Assembly (NCBI GenBank): GCA_964564845.1
Contig: CAZMCN010000033.1
Location: forward strand, 1-17,578
Direction: 5' to 3'
Length of the DNA: 17,578 nucleotides
From: CAYXPG01 sp964564845
Lineage (GTDB): Bacteria; Planctomycetota; Phycisphaerae; Sedimentisphaerales; Anaerobacaceae
Below, piece by piece: positions 6,416 to 12,958 of this stretch. Numbering within the stretch: position 1 is the stretch's first letter; every line of letters begins with the position of its first letter. The notes beneath the pieces are model-generated. The model was not told the DNA's origin and did not search any database. It saw only the letters and a program-made list of their open reading frames with translations. The translations under genes were made by a program, and so were the position numbers.

Positions 6416-7261
6416 GTGAACGGCGAGAGAATTGAAGACTCACAAATAAAGCAGGAAGTTGAGCGCCTCAGGCCTCATTATGAGCAAGTCTTCAGCGACA
6501 AGGAGCCCAAAGAGCGCGAAGCACAGTTGCTTGACTGGTCCAGAGAAAATGTGATTGAAAGGGTGTTAATTAATCAGCATGCGAGAGAATTTGGCTTGCC
6601 CATATCAAAAACCGAAGTTGAATCTGCCCTGGTGGAGATGAAGAAGCAATATGAAAGTCAGGGGCGCTCTTTTGAGAAGCTTAGTGCCGAAGATAAAGAG
6701 AAAATAAGAGAAGCCCTTGAGTCACAAATCAAAGTCGAACATTTCCTGCAAAGCGTCTGCAAAGACATACCTGAACCGTCACGGGAATCTATCGCAGAAT
6801 ATTATGAAGAAAATAAAGAGCGGTTCAAATCTCCCGAACAAATCAGAGTGGTCCATATAGTGAAATACATAAACTGGCAAACGGACGAAAAATCTGCCTA
6901 TGATGCGATAAGGCGGGCACGAGAGGAACTTAATAACGGTATTGCCTTTGAATTGCTGGTCGATAAATATACTGATTGTTCCGATAGCGGTGGTGACCTG
7001 GGCTATATTACAAAAGGACAGATGGTTGAAGAGTTCGAGGATGTGGTTTTTAAGTTGGGCAGTGGTGAGGTAAGTGACGTTTTTCGCACCCGTTTTGGTT
7101 TTCACATAGCCAAGCTGTATGACAGGAAACCGGCAGTCCTGCTGAGTCCTGGAGAGATGAAGGGGCGTATCGCCGAAGAGCTTAAAGAGCAGGTGCGGAG
7201 AAAGGCCGTCGATGAGTTTGTAGATACATTGAAAGATAAAGCCAAAATTGAGGAGATATAA
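6416..7261 (+). CDS. Parvulin-type peptidyl-prolyl cis-trans isomerase (SurA/PpiC-like)
   Basis: A 281-aa protein with a SurA-like helical N-terminal region (about 1-115, many charged helices) and a parvulin domain (about 140-238). In the latter, VVHIVK with H147, SDSGGDLGYITKGQMVEEFEDVVF (189-212) and RFGFHIAKL (226-234) are clear. It accelerates prolyl isomerisation during protein folding. No signal peptide or membrane helix is visible, so unlike SurA or PrsA it would be cytoplasmic unless the start is much further upstream. The listed start is GTG at 6416. In-frame codons just upstream (ATA GGT TTA ATA GTG) would add GLIV before NGE, as in many relatives, and the best ribosome-binding site fits the ATA at 6404. 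The gene lies 54 nt after the ThyA-like gene, separated by a heptamer array. Confidence 0.9.
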   Translation: MNGERIEDSQIKQEVERLRPHYEQVFSDKEPKEREAQLLDWSRENVIERVLINQHAREFGLPISKTEVESALVEMKKQYESQGRSFEKLSAEDKEKIREALESQIKVEHFLQSVCKDIPEPSRESIAEYYEENKERFKSPEQIRVVHIVKYINWQTDEKSAYDAIRRAREELNNGIAFELLVDKYTDCSDSGGDLGYITKGQMVEEFEDVVFKLGSGEVSDVFRTRFGFHIAKLYDRKPAVLLSPGEMKGRIAEELKEQVRRKAVDEFVDTLKDKAKIEEI

Positions 7262-7434
7262 AATACTTCTTTGAAGAATATTTTTTACCGATACCCCGAT
7301 ATATCCGGAAGGGTAAATGGCCCGCAATTCCTGCCTTGAAACGTAAAAGTTTGGGTCTTATCGGCACTTTCACAGTTGAGACTTCACAAAGAATTATCTT
7401 CATTTTATCAGGGCGGGAAAATACATATCCCGGT
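7262..7434. other. Spacer after the parvulin gene
   Basis: No gene is supported here. A weak hairpin with CTTC/GAAG followed by six T (7266-7286) may terminate the parvulin transcript. A second small hairpin, CGGGA (7414-7418) with TCCCG (7428-7432), is followed by a T-rich stretch that is already the -35 region of the small-RNA promoter. Confidence 0.5.
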
Positions 7435-7462
7435 TTGCTTTTTGCGATTTATGTATTATACT
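7435..7462 (+). promoter_or_regulatory. Predicted promoter of the small RNA
   Basis: TTGCTT (7435-7440), a 16-nt spacer and TATACT (7457-7462) match the housekeeping promoter layout. Initiation is expected near G7469 or A7470, right at the foot of the first hairpin of the predicted RNA. Confidence 0.55.
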
Positions 7463-7468
7463 TTTATT

Positions 7469-7609
7469 GAGGCTGAATGATTTAGCCCTACCACGTAGTA
7501 CATTGCATTGGCGCTATGCGAGGATTTGCAATAGAGCCTTTTGGGGGGGCCATATAAAGTTTCTTTCTGGGTAAAGTCCCTGCGCAGAACAACACGCAGG
7601 GGCTTTTTT
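7469..7609 (+). ncRNA. Candidate small structured RNA with its own promoter and terminator
   Basis: About 141 nt with no open reading frame of note. Predicted elements in order: a 7-bp hairpin at 7471-7487 (GGCTGAA, loop TGA, TTTAGCC, one G-U pair); a 4-bp CTAC/GTAG hairpin at 7488-7498; a 6-bp stem ATTGCA/TGCAAT (7502-7507 with 7527-7532) enclosing a small CGC/GCG hairpin; a run of seven G at 7543-7549; and a 12-bp terminator at 7573-7606. AGGCT (7470-7474) can pair instead with AGCCT (7535-7539), so two folds compete. It lacks the GGAAGGAAGCAGC-like core of SRP RNA and does not show the end-to-end closing stem of 6S RNA. It could be a trans-acting small RNA or a terminated leader. It is about 250 nt upstream of nrdR, which has its own promoter. 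Confidence 0.55.
7573..7609 (+). terminator. Strong intrinsic terminator
   Basis: AAAGTCCCTGCG (7573-7584) pairs with CGCAGGGGCTTT (7595-7606) over 12 bp with a single T-G wobble and a 10-nt loop. The T-run spans 7604-7609. This is the clearest intrinsic terminator in the window and follows the candidate small RNA. Confidence 0.9.
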
Positions 7610-7753
7610 ATCAAAAAAACACCACGCTGAAAAAATTGTGAGTTTTTTAAAGCCGTTTTTGTTAGTGCTTATCCGACAGGAGGTTGGGGCGATCCGAAAT
7701 AAAATTTAACAGCTTGAGATTCGCCGTGAAGCAAAATTGCCGCAAGAATTCCT

Positions 7754-7783
7754 TTGACATACTATATATTGCACTTGTAATAT
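7754..7783 (+). promoter_or_regulatory. Predicted nrdR promoter
   Basis: A perfect TTGACA (7754-7759) is followed after 18 nt by TAATAT (7778-7783). Transcription would start near 7790, leaving about a 70-nt leader before the nrdR GTG. The spacer contains an NrdR box. Confidence 0.65.
7759..7774 (+). promoter_or_regulatory. NrdR box within the nrdR promoter
   Basis: ATACTATATATTGCAC matches the NrdR-box consensus ACACWATATATWGTGT at 12 of 16 positions, including all 11 of the core ACWATATATWG. It fills the spacer between the -35 and -10 boxes, where a bound repressor would block RNA polymerase. NrdR boxes usually come in pairs about three helical turns apart; I could not find a second good one. 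Confidence 0.65.
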
Positions 7784-7860
7784 CCAAGTCGGCGAGATAT
7801 GGTATTGTTCCGTCGAGCTGCTGCTTGTTTTTAGCAGGGGACTTTAGGTGGATTTGGCCT

Positions 7861-8352
7861 GTGAGATGTCCATTTTGCAAGGAGAATCAGGATAGAGTTG
7901 TTGATTCGCGTTCGAGCGATTCGGGCAGGGTGATTAGACGTCGGCGTCAATGCCTGGCCTGCAAAAGGCGATTTACCACTTATGAAAAAATTGGCGAGAG
8001 CTTTAAGCTTTATGTTGTAAAGAAGGACAACTCGCGGGTTCCTTACGACAGGGACAAGGTCATTGCCGGTTTGCAAAAGGCCTGTTACAAGCGGGAAGTT
8101 CCTGCTGAGCAGGTTCAGCAGATTGCCGACAGGGTTGAAGAGGATATTTTCAGGAGTTTTGATAAGGAGGTTTCATCGTCTTTTATCGGCGAGAGTGTTA
8201 TGAGGCATCTTCGCGGAGTTGATAAAGTGGCATATATTCGTTTTGCAAGTGTCTATCGTGATTTTAAGGACGCAGACGAATTGATTGACGAAGTCAGTCA
8301 GGTTATACAGGAAACAGAGAACAATGGTCAGCCGAAACTTTTTGATGGGTGA
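7861..8352 (+). CDS. nrdR: Transcriptional repressor NrdR
   Basis: A 163-aa ATP/dATP-sensing repressor of ribonucleotide reductase genes. The N-terminal zinc ribbon has cysteines at 3, 6, 31 and 34 (RCPFC and CLAC) and a basic patch SGRVIRRRRQC. The ATP-cone follows at about 49-139 (VVKKDNSRVPYDRDKV, then HLRGVDKVAYIRFASVYRDF). Length is normal for the family. The start is the GTG at 7861, because NrdR begins with MRCPFC and AGGTGGA lies 8 nt upstream; the frame stays open back to 7684, but that part holds the promoter and NrdR box. The box implies that NrdR represses itself. No ribonucleotide reductase gene is in the window, so its targets lie elsewhere. An ATP-cone protein follows. Confidence 0.97.
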   Translation: MRCPFCKENQDRVVDSRSSDSGRVIRRRRQCLACKRRFTTYEKIGESFKLYVVKKDNSRVPYDRDKVIAGLQKACYKREVPAEQVQQIADRVEEDIFRSFDKEVSSSFIGESVMRHLRGVDKVAYIRFASVYRDFKDADELIDEVSQVIQETENNGQPKLFDG

Positions 8353-8355
8353 AGA

Positions 8356-8371
8356 GGAGAAAATATTCTCC
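8356..8371 (+). other. Hairpin between nrdR and the ATP-cone gene
   Basis: GGAGAA (8356-8361) pairs with TTCTCC (8366-8371) around a 4-nt loop, just after the nrdR stop. There is no T-run, so it is more likely an mRNA-stability or processing hairpin than a terminator. Confidence 0.4.
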
Positions 8372-8427
8372 GGCTAACGCAAGTGAGTTTGGTTGCCTAT
8401 TGGTAAATTATGCAGGGAAGCATAAAA

Positions 8428-9018
8428 ATGGGGACAAAAAGGCGGTTGAAGGTCGTAAAGGCGGACGGCAGTATTGAAGAATATCTGCATACCAAAGTAA
8501 TGGGTGCCATCGGTAATGCCTTAGCTGAAATTGGTCAGGCGGATGTTTGTGTCGCCGAGGAACTTGCCGATGTTGTAACATATTTTCTTTATAATAATAA
8601 TAAACATTCCTATACGGTAACCAGCGGCGAGATACTTTCCATAGTTAAGGCGGTGTTGACGGCTACGGGATATGAAGAGGCGGCGGTTACATTGAGCGAA
8701 CATCATTTTGAGCGTAAGCTCAAGCGCTCCAGAATCGAAGTTGTTCCCGTTGATATTCAGGGATTTACGGACATTGAACTGTTCGGTGTGGCCGAAGAAT
8801 CCGGTGACAGAAGCGCCTGGGACAAGTCAAAAATAGTCGCTGATTTGGCAGCCAATTACGGCCTTTCCCGCCAGACCGCCAGGATGATTGCTTCAATGGT
8901 CGAGGAAAAGGTATTTAATATGCAGATTACACAGGTCCCCGTAAGCCTGATAAGACAGCTTGTTCTTGGCGATACCGCTGCAGTACTGCGGGCACAAAAA
9001 CAGCTGCAAACCGTATAA
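8428..9018 (+). CDS. Stand-alone ATP-cone domain protein
   Basis: A 196-aa protein with an ATP-cone near residues 5-95 (LKVVKADGSIEEYLHTKV, TSGEILSIVKAVL, then AAVTLSEHHFERKLKRSR). ATP-cones sense ATP and dATP in NrdR and in ribonucleotide reductase large subunits. The C-terminal part (about 125-190, SAWDKSKIVADLAANYGLSRQTARMIA, then VSLIRQLVLGD) resembles the helical region found near the N-terminus of class II and III reductases, so this may be a reductase-like regulatory module without the catalytic barrel. There are no zinc cysteines or obvious DNA-binding domain. I chose the ATG at 8428, with AGGGAAG 7 nt upstream; the ATG at 8410 would add six residues and lacks a ribosome-binding site. 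It lies downstream of nrdR on the same strand and ends 4 nt from the convergent miaA stop. The role is inferred as nucleotide sensing. Confidence 0.75.
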   Translation: MGTKRRLKVVKADGSIEEYLHTKVMGAIGNALAEIGQADVCVAEELADVVTYFLYNNNKHSYTVTSGEILSIVKAVLTATGYEEAAVTLSEHHFERKLKRSRIEVVPVDIQGFTDIELFGVAEESGDRSAWDKSKIVADLAANYGLSRQTARMIASMVEEKVFNMQITQVPVSLIRQLVLGDTAAVLRAQKQLQTV

Positions 9019-9022
9019 TCCT

Positions 9023-9955
9023 TTATTTGATTTTGCTCAGCAGCGTCTTTGTTCTCTCGAGGATTTTTTCGCTTGATTCTCCAGGTTCGATGTCGAGCCA
9101 GTTAATATTTTTGAAAGTTCTGAACCATGTTCGCTGGCTCTTTGCCAGTTGGCGGGTGTTCTTTTTTATCAGTTCTATTGCTTTTTCCAGATTTGTCCTG
9201 TTATTGAGATAGTCGATTATTTCTGCATAGCCAATAGCGCATTGTGCCTGCGGACTTAATGGTCTATCTTCTGTAAGCAGTTTTTTGACCTCATCGACGA
9301 GCCCGTCGGCAATCATCTTTTTCACTCTGGAGTTAATCCGTTTACTTTCTTCAGTCTTTTCCCTTCGCAGCCCGATTAAAGTCCAATTGTGCAGGGGTTG
9401 AGCGGCGTCGAATTGCCGCTGAAGGCTTGAGATAGGTTTTCCGGTGAGTTGGTGGACTTCGAGGGCGCGGATTATTCGCCTGGAGTCATTTGGGTCGATG
9501 CGTTCCGCTGCTGTTGGGTCAACTGTTTTTAATCGATGGTGGAGTTGTTGGAGTCCTTCGGTTTTGGCAGTCTGCCGCAATTGGCTGCGGATTTGCTCAT
9601 CGGCACCCGGTCCTTCAAACAAACCGTAAAGCAATGCCTTTATGTACAGTGCGGTTCCCCCAACGGCTATTGTCGGTTTATTGCGGCTCTTGAGCTGTTC
9701 TGCCGCATCTGTAGCCAGCTCAAAAAAGGTCCCTGCGCTGAATGGCTCGCTTGGCTCAACTATATCGATTAAATGGTATTTTAGCGTTGCCAGGGCCTCT
9801 TTCGGCGGCTTTGCTGTGCCGATATCCATTCGACGATAGACCTTCATCGAGTCGATGCTGATTATTTCAGCACCTGTTTGCCGGGCCAAATCAAAGGCCA
9901 AACGTCCTTTGCCCGATGCTGTAACACCGAGAATTAGCGAGTTGCTTGTATTCAT
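9023..9955 (-). CDS. miaA: tRNA dimethylallyltransferase MiaA
   Basis: Transfers a dimethylallyl group from dimethylallyl diphosphate to N6 of A37 in tRNAs that read codons beginning with U. The 310-aa protein has the family motifs: P-loop GVTASGKG (10-17), IISIDSMKVY (31-40), MDIGTAKP, HLIDIVEP, VGGTALYIKALLYGL near 100-113, DSRRIIRALEVHQLTGKPIS, and the C-terminal RQLAKSQRTWFR. Two positions differ from common MiaA sequences: GKG instead of GKT/GKS in the P-loop, and DSMKVY instead of DSMQVY. The ATG at 9955 is chosen because the family starts just before the P-loop; the frame is open to 10057 but would then overlap divergent ispA. Its substrate is an isomer in the pathway fed by the neighbouring dxs and used by ispA. 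Confidence 0.95.
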   Translation of the reverse strand: MNTSNSLILGVTASGKGRLAFDLARQTGAEIISIDSMKVYRRMDIGTAKPPKEALATLKYHLIDIVEPSEPFSAGTFFELATDAAEQLKSRNKPTIAVGGTALYIKALLYGLFEGPGADEQIRSQLRQTAKTEGLQQLHHRLKTVDPTAAERIDPNDSRRIIRALEVHQLTGKPISSLQRQFDAAQPLHNWTLIGLRREKTEESKRINSRVKKMIADGLVDEVKKLLTEDRPLSPQAQCAIGYAEIIDYLNNRTNLEKAIELIKKNTRQLAKSQRTWFRTFKNINWLDIEPGESSEKILERTKTLLSKIK

Positions 9956-9984
9956 AATTTGCTGTAAAAGTCTGTAGAAATGAG

Positions 9985-10014
9985 TATAATACACATTAAA
10001 CGGCAAAAACGCAA
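9985..10014. promoter_or_regulatory. Divergent promoters of miaA and ispA with overlapping -10 boxes
   Basis: On the minus strand TTGCGT (10014-10009), 17 nt and TATTAT (9991-9986) fit a miaA promoter. On the plus strand a perfect TATAAT occupies 9985-9990 as a candidate ispA -10, but its -35 region is poor. Both -10 boxes lie on the same six base pairs, so the two promoters would exclude one another. The minus-strand one is better supported. Confidence 0.4.
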
Positions 10015-10044
10015 AATTATAGCTTTCAGGGCAGGTTACGTTCA

Positions 10045-10950
10045 ATGTCAACAGCAAAAGCTGTGAATTCAGATTTTAATACTCGTTTGGCCGAGAAGGC
10101 ACAACTGGTTAACGGGGTATTGCGACAGATTTTAGCAGAGCTTGGTAATGTGGATGAATGTCTAAAGAATGCACTCGTATACACTCTTGAGGCGCCGGGC
10201 AAGCGCGTCCGTTCTGCGTTGGTTCTTTGGAGTTGTGAAGTTGTCAGCGGCAGGGTGTGCCGTAACGCAGAAATTGCGGCGGCGGCCATTGAGATGGTGC
10301 ATACTTATTCACTTGTGCATGACGATTTGCCTGCGATGGATGACGATGACCTTCGAAGAGGCCGGCCTACCTGCCATAAGGCCTTTGACGAGGCGACCGC
10401 GATTCTTACCGGTGATGCTCTGCTGACCCTTGCATTTGAAATCCTGGCTGGAGAGGTTGGTGAGCCGAAAATGGCGATAAGATTGATTAGTGAGTTAGCC
10501 GAGGCCGCCGGGCCGGCAGGGATAATCACCGGCCAAATGGCTGATATAAAAGCGGAAAGAACCGAAGGCAGTCAGCAGCTTTTGGAACATATACATACCA
10601 ATAAGACAGCAAAGATGTTTCGCTGTGCAGCCGGGATGGGTGCAATTGTCGGCGGTGCGGATGAAAGCCGGTTCAAATGCCTTTGTGATTATGGCTTAAA
10701 GATTGGGCTGGGGTTTCAGATAGCTGATGATATTCTCGATGTATGCGGCCAGAGCAAACATATCGGCAAGACGGCCGGCAAAGATGCCGCTGCGGCCAAG
10801 TGCACTTATCCGAAGGTTATGGGTTTGGAGAAATCAAGGCAGTTGGAAAAGCAGTTAGCTGATGAGGCGATAGCTTTGCTGGCCCCCTTCGGAGCACGCG
10901 CCGAGGCCTTGCGCCAATTAGCTGTGGTCCTGCTCGAAAGAACAAGGTAA
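10045..10950 (+). CDS. ispA: Polyprenyl diphosphate synthase, farnesyl diphosphate synthase type
   Basis: Condenses isopentenyl diphosphate with allylic diphosphates. The 301-aa protein has the first Asp-rich motif DDLPAMDDDDLRRG at 93-106, the second DDILD at 228-232, PGKRVRS at 51-57 and ITGQMAD near 161-167. The residues before the first motif are YSLVH, as in E. coli IspA (YSLIH), so the expected product is C15 farnesyl diphosphate; a longer chain cannot be excluded. GCAGG lies about 10 nt before the ATG. dxs starts 15 nt after the stop, so the two are almost certainly one operon. The grouping of ispA with dxs is common in bacteria; an xseB gene, often upstream, is absent here. Confidence 0.95.
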   Translation: MSTAKAVNSDFNTRLAEKAQLVNGVLRQILAELGNVDECLKNALVYTLEAPGKRVRSALVLWSCEVVSGRVCRNAEIAAAAIEMVHTYSLVHDDLPAMDDDDLRRGRPTCHKAFDEATAILTGDALLTLAFEILAGEVGEPKMAIRLISELAEAAGPAGIITGQMADIKAERTEGSQQLLEHIHTNKTAKMFRCAAGMGAIVGGADESRFKCLCDYGLKIGLGFQIADDILDVCGQSKHIGKTAGKDAAAAKCTYPKVMGLEKSRQLEKQLADEAIALLAPFGARAEALRQLAVVLLERTR

Positions 10951-10965
10951 TTGAGAGCGTTTCTA

Positions 10966-12873
10966 ATGGGTGAACTTTTAGAGAAGATTGACAGTCCCGA
11001 TGATTTGAAGAAGCTGCCGGCAGAGCATCTGAAGGCTTTGGCGGATGAGATGCGCCAATTTATTCTCGACTCGGTCAGCAAAACAGGCGGTCATCTTGCC
11101 AGCAGTCTCGGGGTGGTGGAATTGACTCTTGCTCTGCACTACGTTTTTGATTTTAGTCGGGACAAACTTCTCTGGGATGTCGGCCATCAGTGTTACGCCC
11201 ATAAAATCATTACGGGCCGGAAGAATGCCTTCGGGCGTCTTCGCCAAGGTGATGGTATAAGCGGGTTTCCCAACCCGGCCGAGAGTGTGTATGACCGGTT
11301 CATTGTCGGCCATGCCGGAACGTCAATACCGACCGCGGTGGGGATGGCGATAGGACAGGCCAAACAGAACAAGAACGATAAAATAGTAGTGTTAGTTGGT
11401 GATGCCAGTATTGTTAATGGTGTCTCTTTCGAGGCGTTAAATAATCTTGGGCTGGTAAAGAGACAGCTTCTCATCGTGCTCAACGATAATTCGATGGCGA
11501 TCGACGCTACTGAAGGGGCGGTTGCAAAATACTTCTCTGAAGTGAGGCTCAGTCAGACTTACGAAGATTTGCGAAAGACTACCGGCAATATTCTCGAACA
11601 TATGCCGGTTATCGGCAAAAGTGTTGAGGAGGCGATTGAAAGGATTAAAAAGAGTATTCGTATGGTGTTGCCGGCCAGTCAATTATTTGAGAGTCTCAAT
11701 ATTCCATACTTTGGCCCCGTTGACGGCCACGATGTTGGTTCGCTTGTTAAATTGTTCATGGCCTTAGGTGAATTGGACCATCCGGCTATTCTGCATGTTT
11801 ATACCAAAAAAGGTAAGGGTTTTAGTCCTGCCGACAGGGACCCGCGAAGATTTCACTCGACAGGACCATTCAAAATCAACGGTGATACCGCCGGAACAAG
11901 TTCGGTTAGCTCAGGACGGACCTTTACTGATGTGTTTGGCGAACATCTGGTCAAACTGGCTGAGAAGGACGACAGAATCGTTGCCATAACCTCGGCGATG
12001 TCCAACGGCACAGGGCTGGACGAATTTGCAAGGAGGTTGCCCGACAGGTTTTTCGATGTCGGTATTGCTGAGAGCGCAGCGGTGGATATTGCTGCGGGTC
12101 TTGCAGGAAGCGGATTAAAACCGGTTGTCTGTATATACTCGACCTTTTTGCAGCGGGGCTACGACCAGATATCCCAGGAAGTGTCTCTGCAGAATCTGCC
12201 GGTCGTTTTTTGTATCGACAGGGCCGGTTTTGTCGGGGCGGACGGGCCTACACATCACGGTCTGATGGATATCGGTTTTTTGCGTATGATGCCGAATATT
12301 GTTCTTATAGCTCCTGCAAACGAGATTGAAATGAAGTTGGCTTTGGAGTTTGCTCTGACCCAGGAAAAGTGTGTCTGTTTGAGGTATCCCAGAGACCTTG
12401 TACCATCGAGCGAGTTTGAAATGGCCGCTTGTAAAAAGCCGTTTGAATTGGGCAAAAGTGTGGTTGTTAGAAAGCACAAGGACTCTTGTTTAGCGCTCGT
12501 TGCTTATGGCAGTGTGCTGACAGAAGCCTTGAAAGCAGCCCGGCTTCTGGCCGATGATGGAATTGAAGTTGACCTGATAAACGCCCGATTTGCGGCCCCG
12601 GTTGATAAAAAAATTATCTCTTTTCTAAAAAAGGGTAAAGGTATAATAACAATAGAAGACCATAACGTAGCCTGCGGGTTTGGTTCTGCTGTGCTTGAGA
12701 CGGCGGCGGCTGAATTTGATGGCGGAATTGCAAAACCGCTCGTTACGCTTGGCGTCCCGAACAGATATATAAAACAGGCTCTCCGAGACGCACAGCTTAT
12801 GGATGTCGGTATAAATGCCGATAATATAGCAAAGAGAGCAAGGGAAATGCTGGAGAAAATAAAAAGTTCGTAG
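10966..12873 (+). CDS. dxs: 1-deoxy-D-xylulose-5-phosphate synthase Dxs
   Basis: Thiamine-diphosphate enzyme that condenses pyruvate and glyceraldehyde 3-phosphate, the entry step of the non-mevalonate isoprenoid pathway, and also feeds PdxA/PdxJ. The 635-aa protein has all three transketolase-type domains: GGHLASSLGVVELT and WDVGHQCYAHKI early, the cofactor motif GDASIVNG near 145-152 with NDNSMAID near 172-179, RFHST near 295-299, and STFLQRGYDQ, then DRAGFVGADGPTHHG. The GDA (for GDG) may be a lineage trait. Two usually conserved spots differ: GIAESAAV at 366-373 keeps the catalytic Glu (E369) but lacks the following Gln-His, and YDQISQEV has Gln-Glu where His-Asp is usual. GAGAG lies 8 nt before the ATG at 10966; a TTG at 10951 is possible. 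The stop codon falls in a heptamer array. Confidence 0.95.
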   Translation: MGELLEKIDSPDDLKKLPAEHLKALADEMRQFILDSVSKTGGHLASSLGVVELTLALHYVFDFSRDKLLWDVGHQCYAHKIITGRKNAFGRLRQGDGISGFPNPAESVYDRFIVGHAGTSIPTAVGMAIGQAKQNKNDKIVVLVGDASIVNGVSFEALNNLGLVKRQLLIVLNDNSMAIDATEGAVAKYFSEVRLSQTYEDLRKTTGNILEHMPVIGKSVEEAIERIKKSIRMVLPASQLFESLNIPYFGPVDGHDVGSLVKLFMALGELDHPAILHVYTKKGKGFSPADRDPRRFHSTGPFKINGDTAGTSSVSSGRTFTDVFGEHLVKLAEKDDRIVAITSAMSNGTGLDEFARRLPDRFFDVGIAESAAVDIAAGLAGSGLKPVVCIYSTFLQRGYDQISQEVSLQNLPVVFCIDRAGFVGADGPTHHGLMDIGFLRMMPNIVLIAPANEIEMKLALEFALTQEKCVCLRYPRDLVPSSEFEMAACKKPFELGKSVVVRKHKDSCLALVAYGSVLTEALKAARLLADDGIEVDLINARFAAPVDKKIISFLKKGKGIITIEDHNVACGFGSAVLETAAAEFDGGIAKPLVTLGVPNRYIKQALRDAQLMDVGINADNIAKRAREMLEKIKSS

Positions 12874-12907
12874 TTATGAGTTTATAGTTCATAGACAACG
12901 AACCACG
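12866..12907. repeat. 7-bp-period array spanning the dxs stop codon
   Basis: Heptamers on the plus strand: GTTCGTA, GTTATGA, GTTTATA, GTTCATA (12866-12893), followed by an inverted part whose reverse complement reads GTTCGTG, GTTCGTT (about 12894-12910). The dxs TAG (12871-12873) lies across the first two units. The unit family GTTCRTW recurs at 17547-17578. Confidence 0.8.
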
Positions 12908-12913
12908 AACACT

Positions 12914-12935
12914 TGTCCTGAGCGTAGTCGAAGGA
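12914..12935. repeat. Dispersed motif TGTCCTGAGC-N6-GAAGGA
   Basis: The sequence runs TGTCCTGAGC, GTAGTC, GAAGGA, with imperfect inverted ends TCCT and AGGA. I recall closely related motifs (TGTCCTGAGC followed by TTGTCGAAGG) as high-copy spacer sequences in several bacterial phyla; this is from memory. It lies in the dxs-nadK spacer right after the heptamer array. Confidence 0.5.
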
Positions 12936-12958
12936 ATGAACAACGAAGTGAGTCTGTG

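Noticed and set aside
7266..7286. Intrinsic terminator after the parvulin gene
   Set aside because: The stem is only 4 bp plus two weak pairs; the T-run alone is not enough to call it.
7469..7609. 6S RNA, SRP RNA or tmRNA identity for the small RNA
   Set aside because: There is no end-to-end closing stem with central bubble, no SRP GGAAGGAAGCAGC-like core, and no tRNA-like ends or tag frame.
7684..7860. In-frame N-terminal extension of NrdR, preceded by AGGAGG at 7678-7683
   Set aside because: NrdR proteins begin at the zinc ribbon (MRCPFC). The extension holds a TTGACA promoter and the NrdR box, and AGGAGG has no start codon at a usable distance.
9956..10057. Upstream extension of miaA
   Set aside because: It would place 34 unusual residues before the P-loop and overlap the divergent ispA start and promoters.
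12866..12910. CRISPR array
   Set aside because: Units are 7 bp, degenerate and directly adjacent, without spacers.
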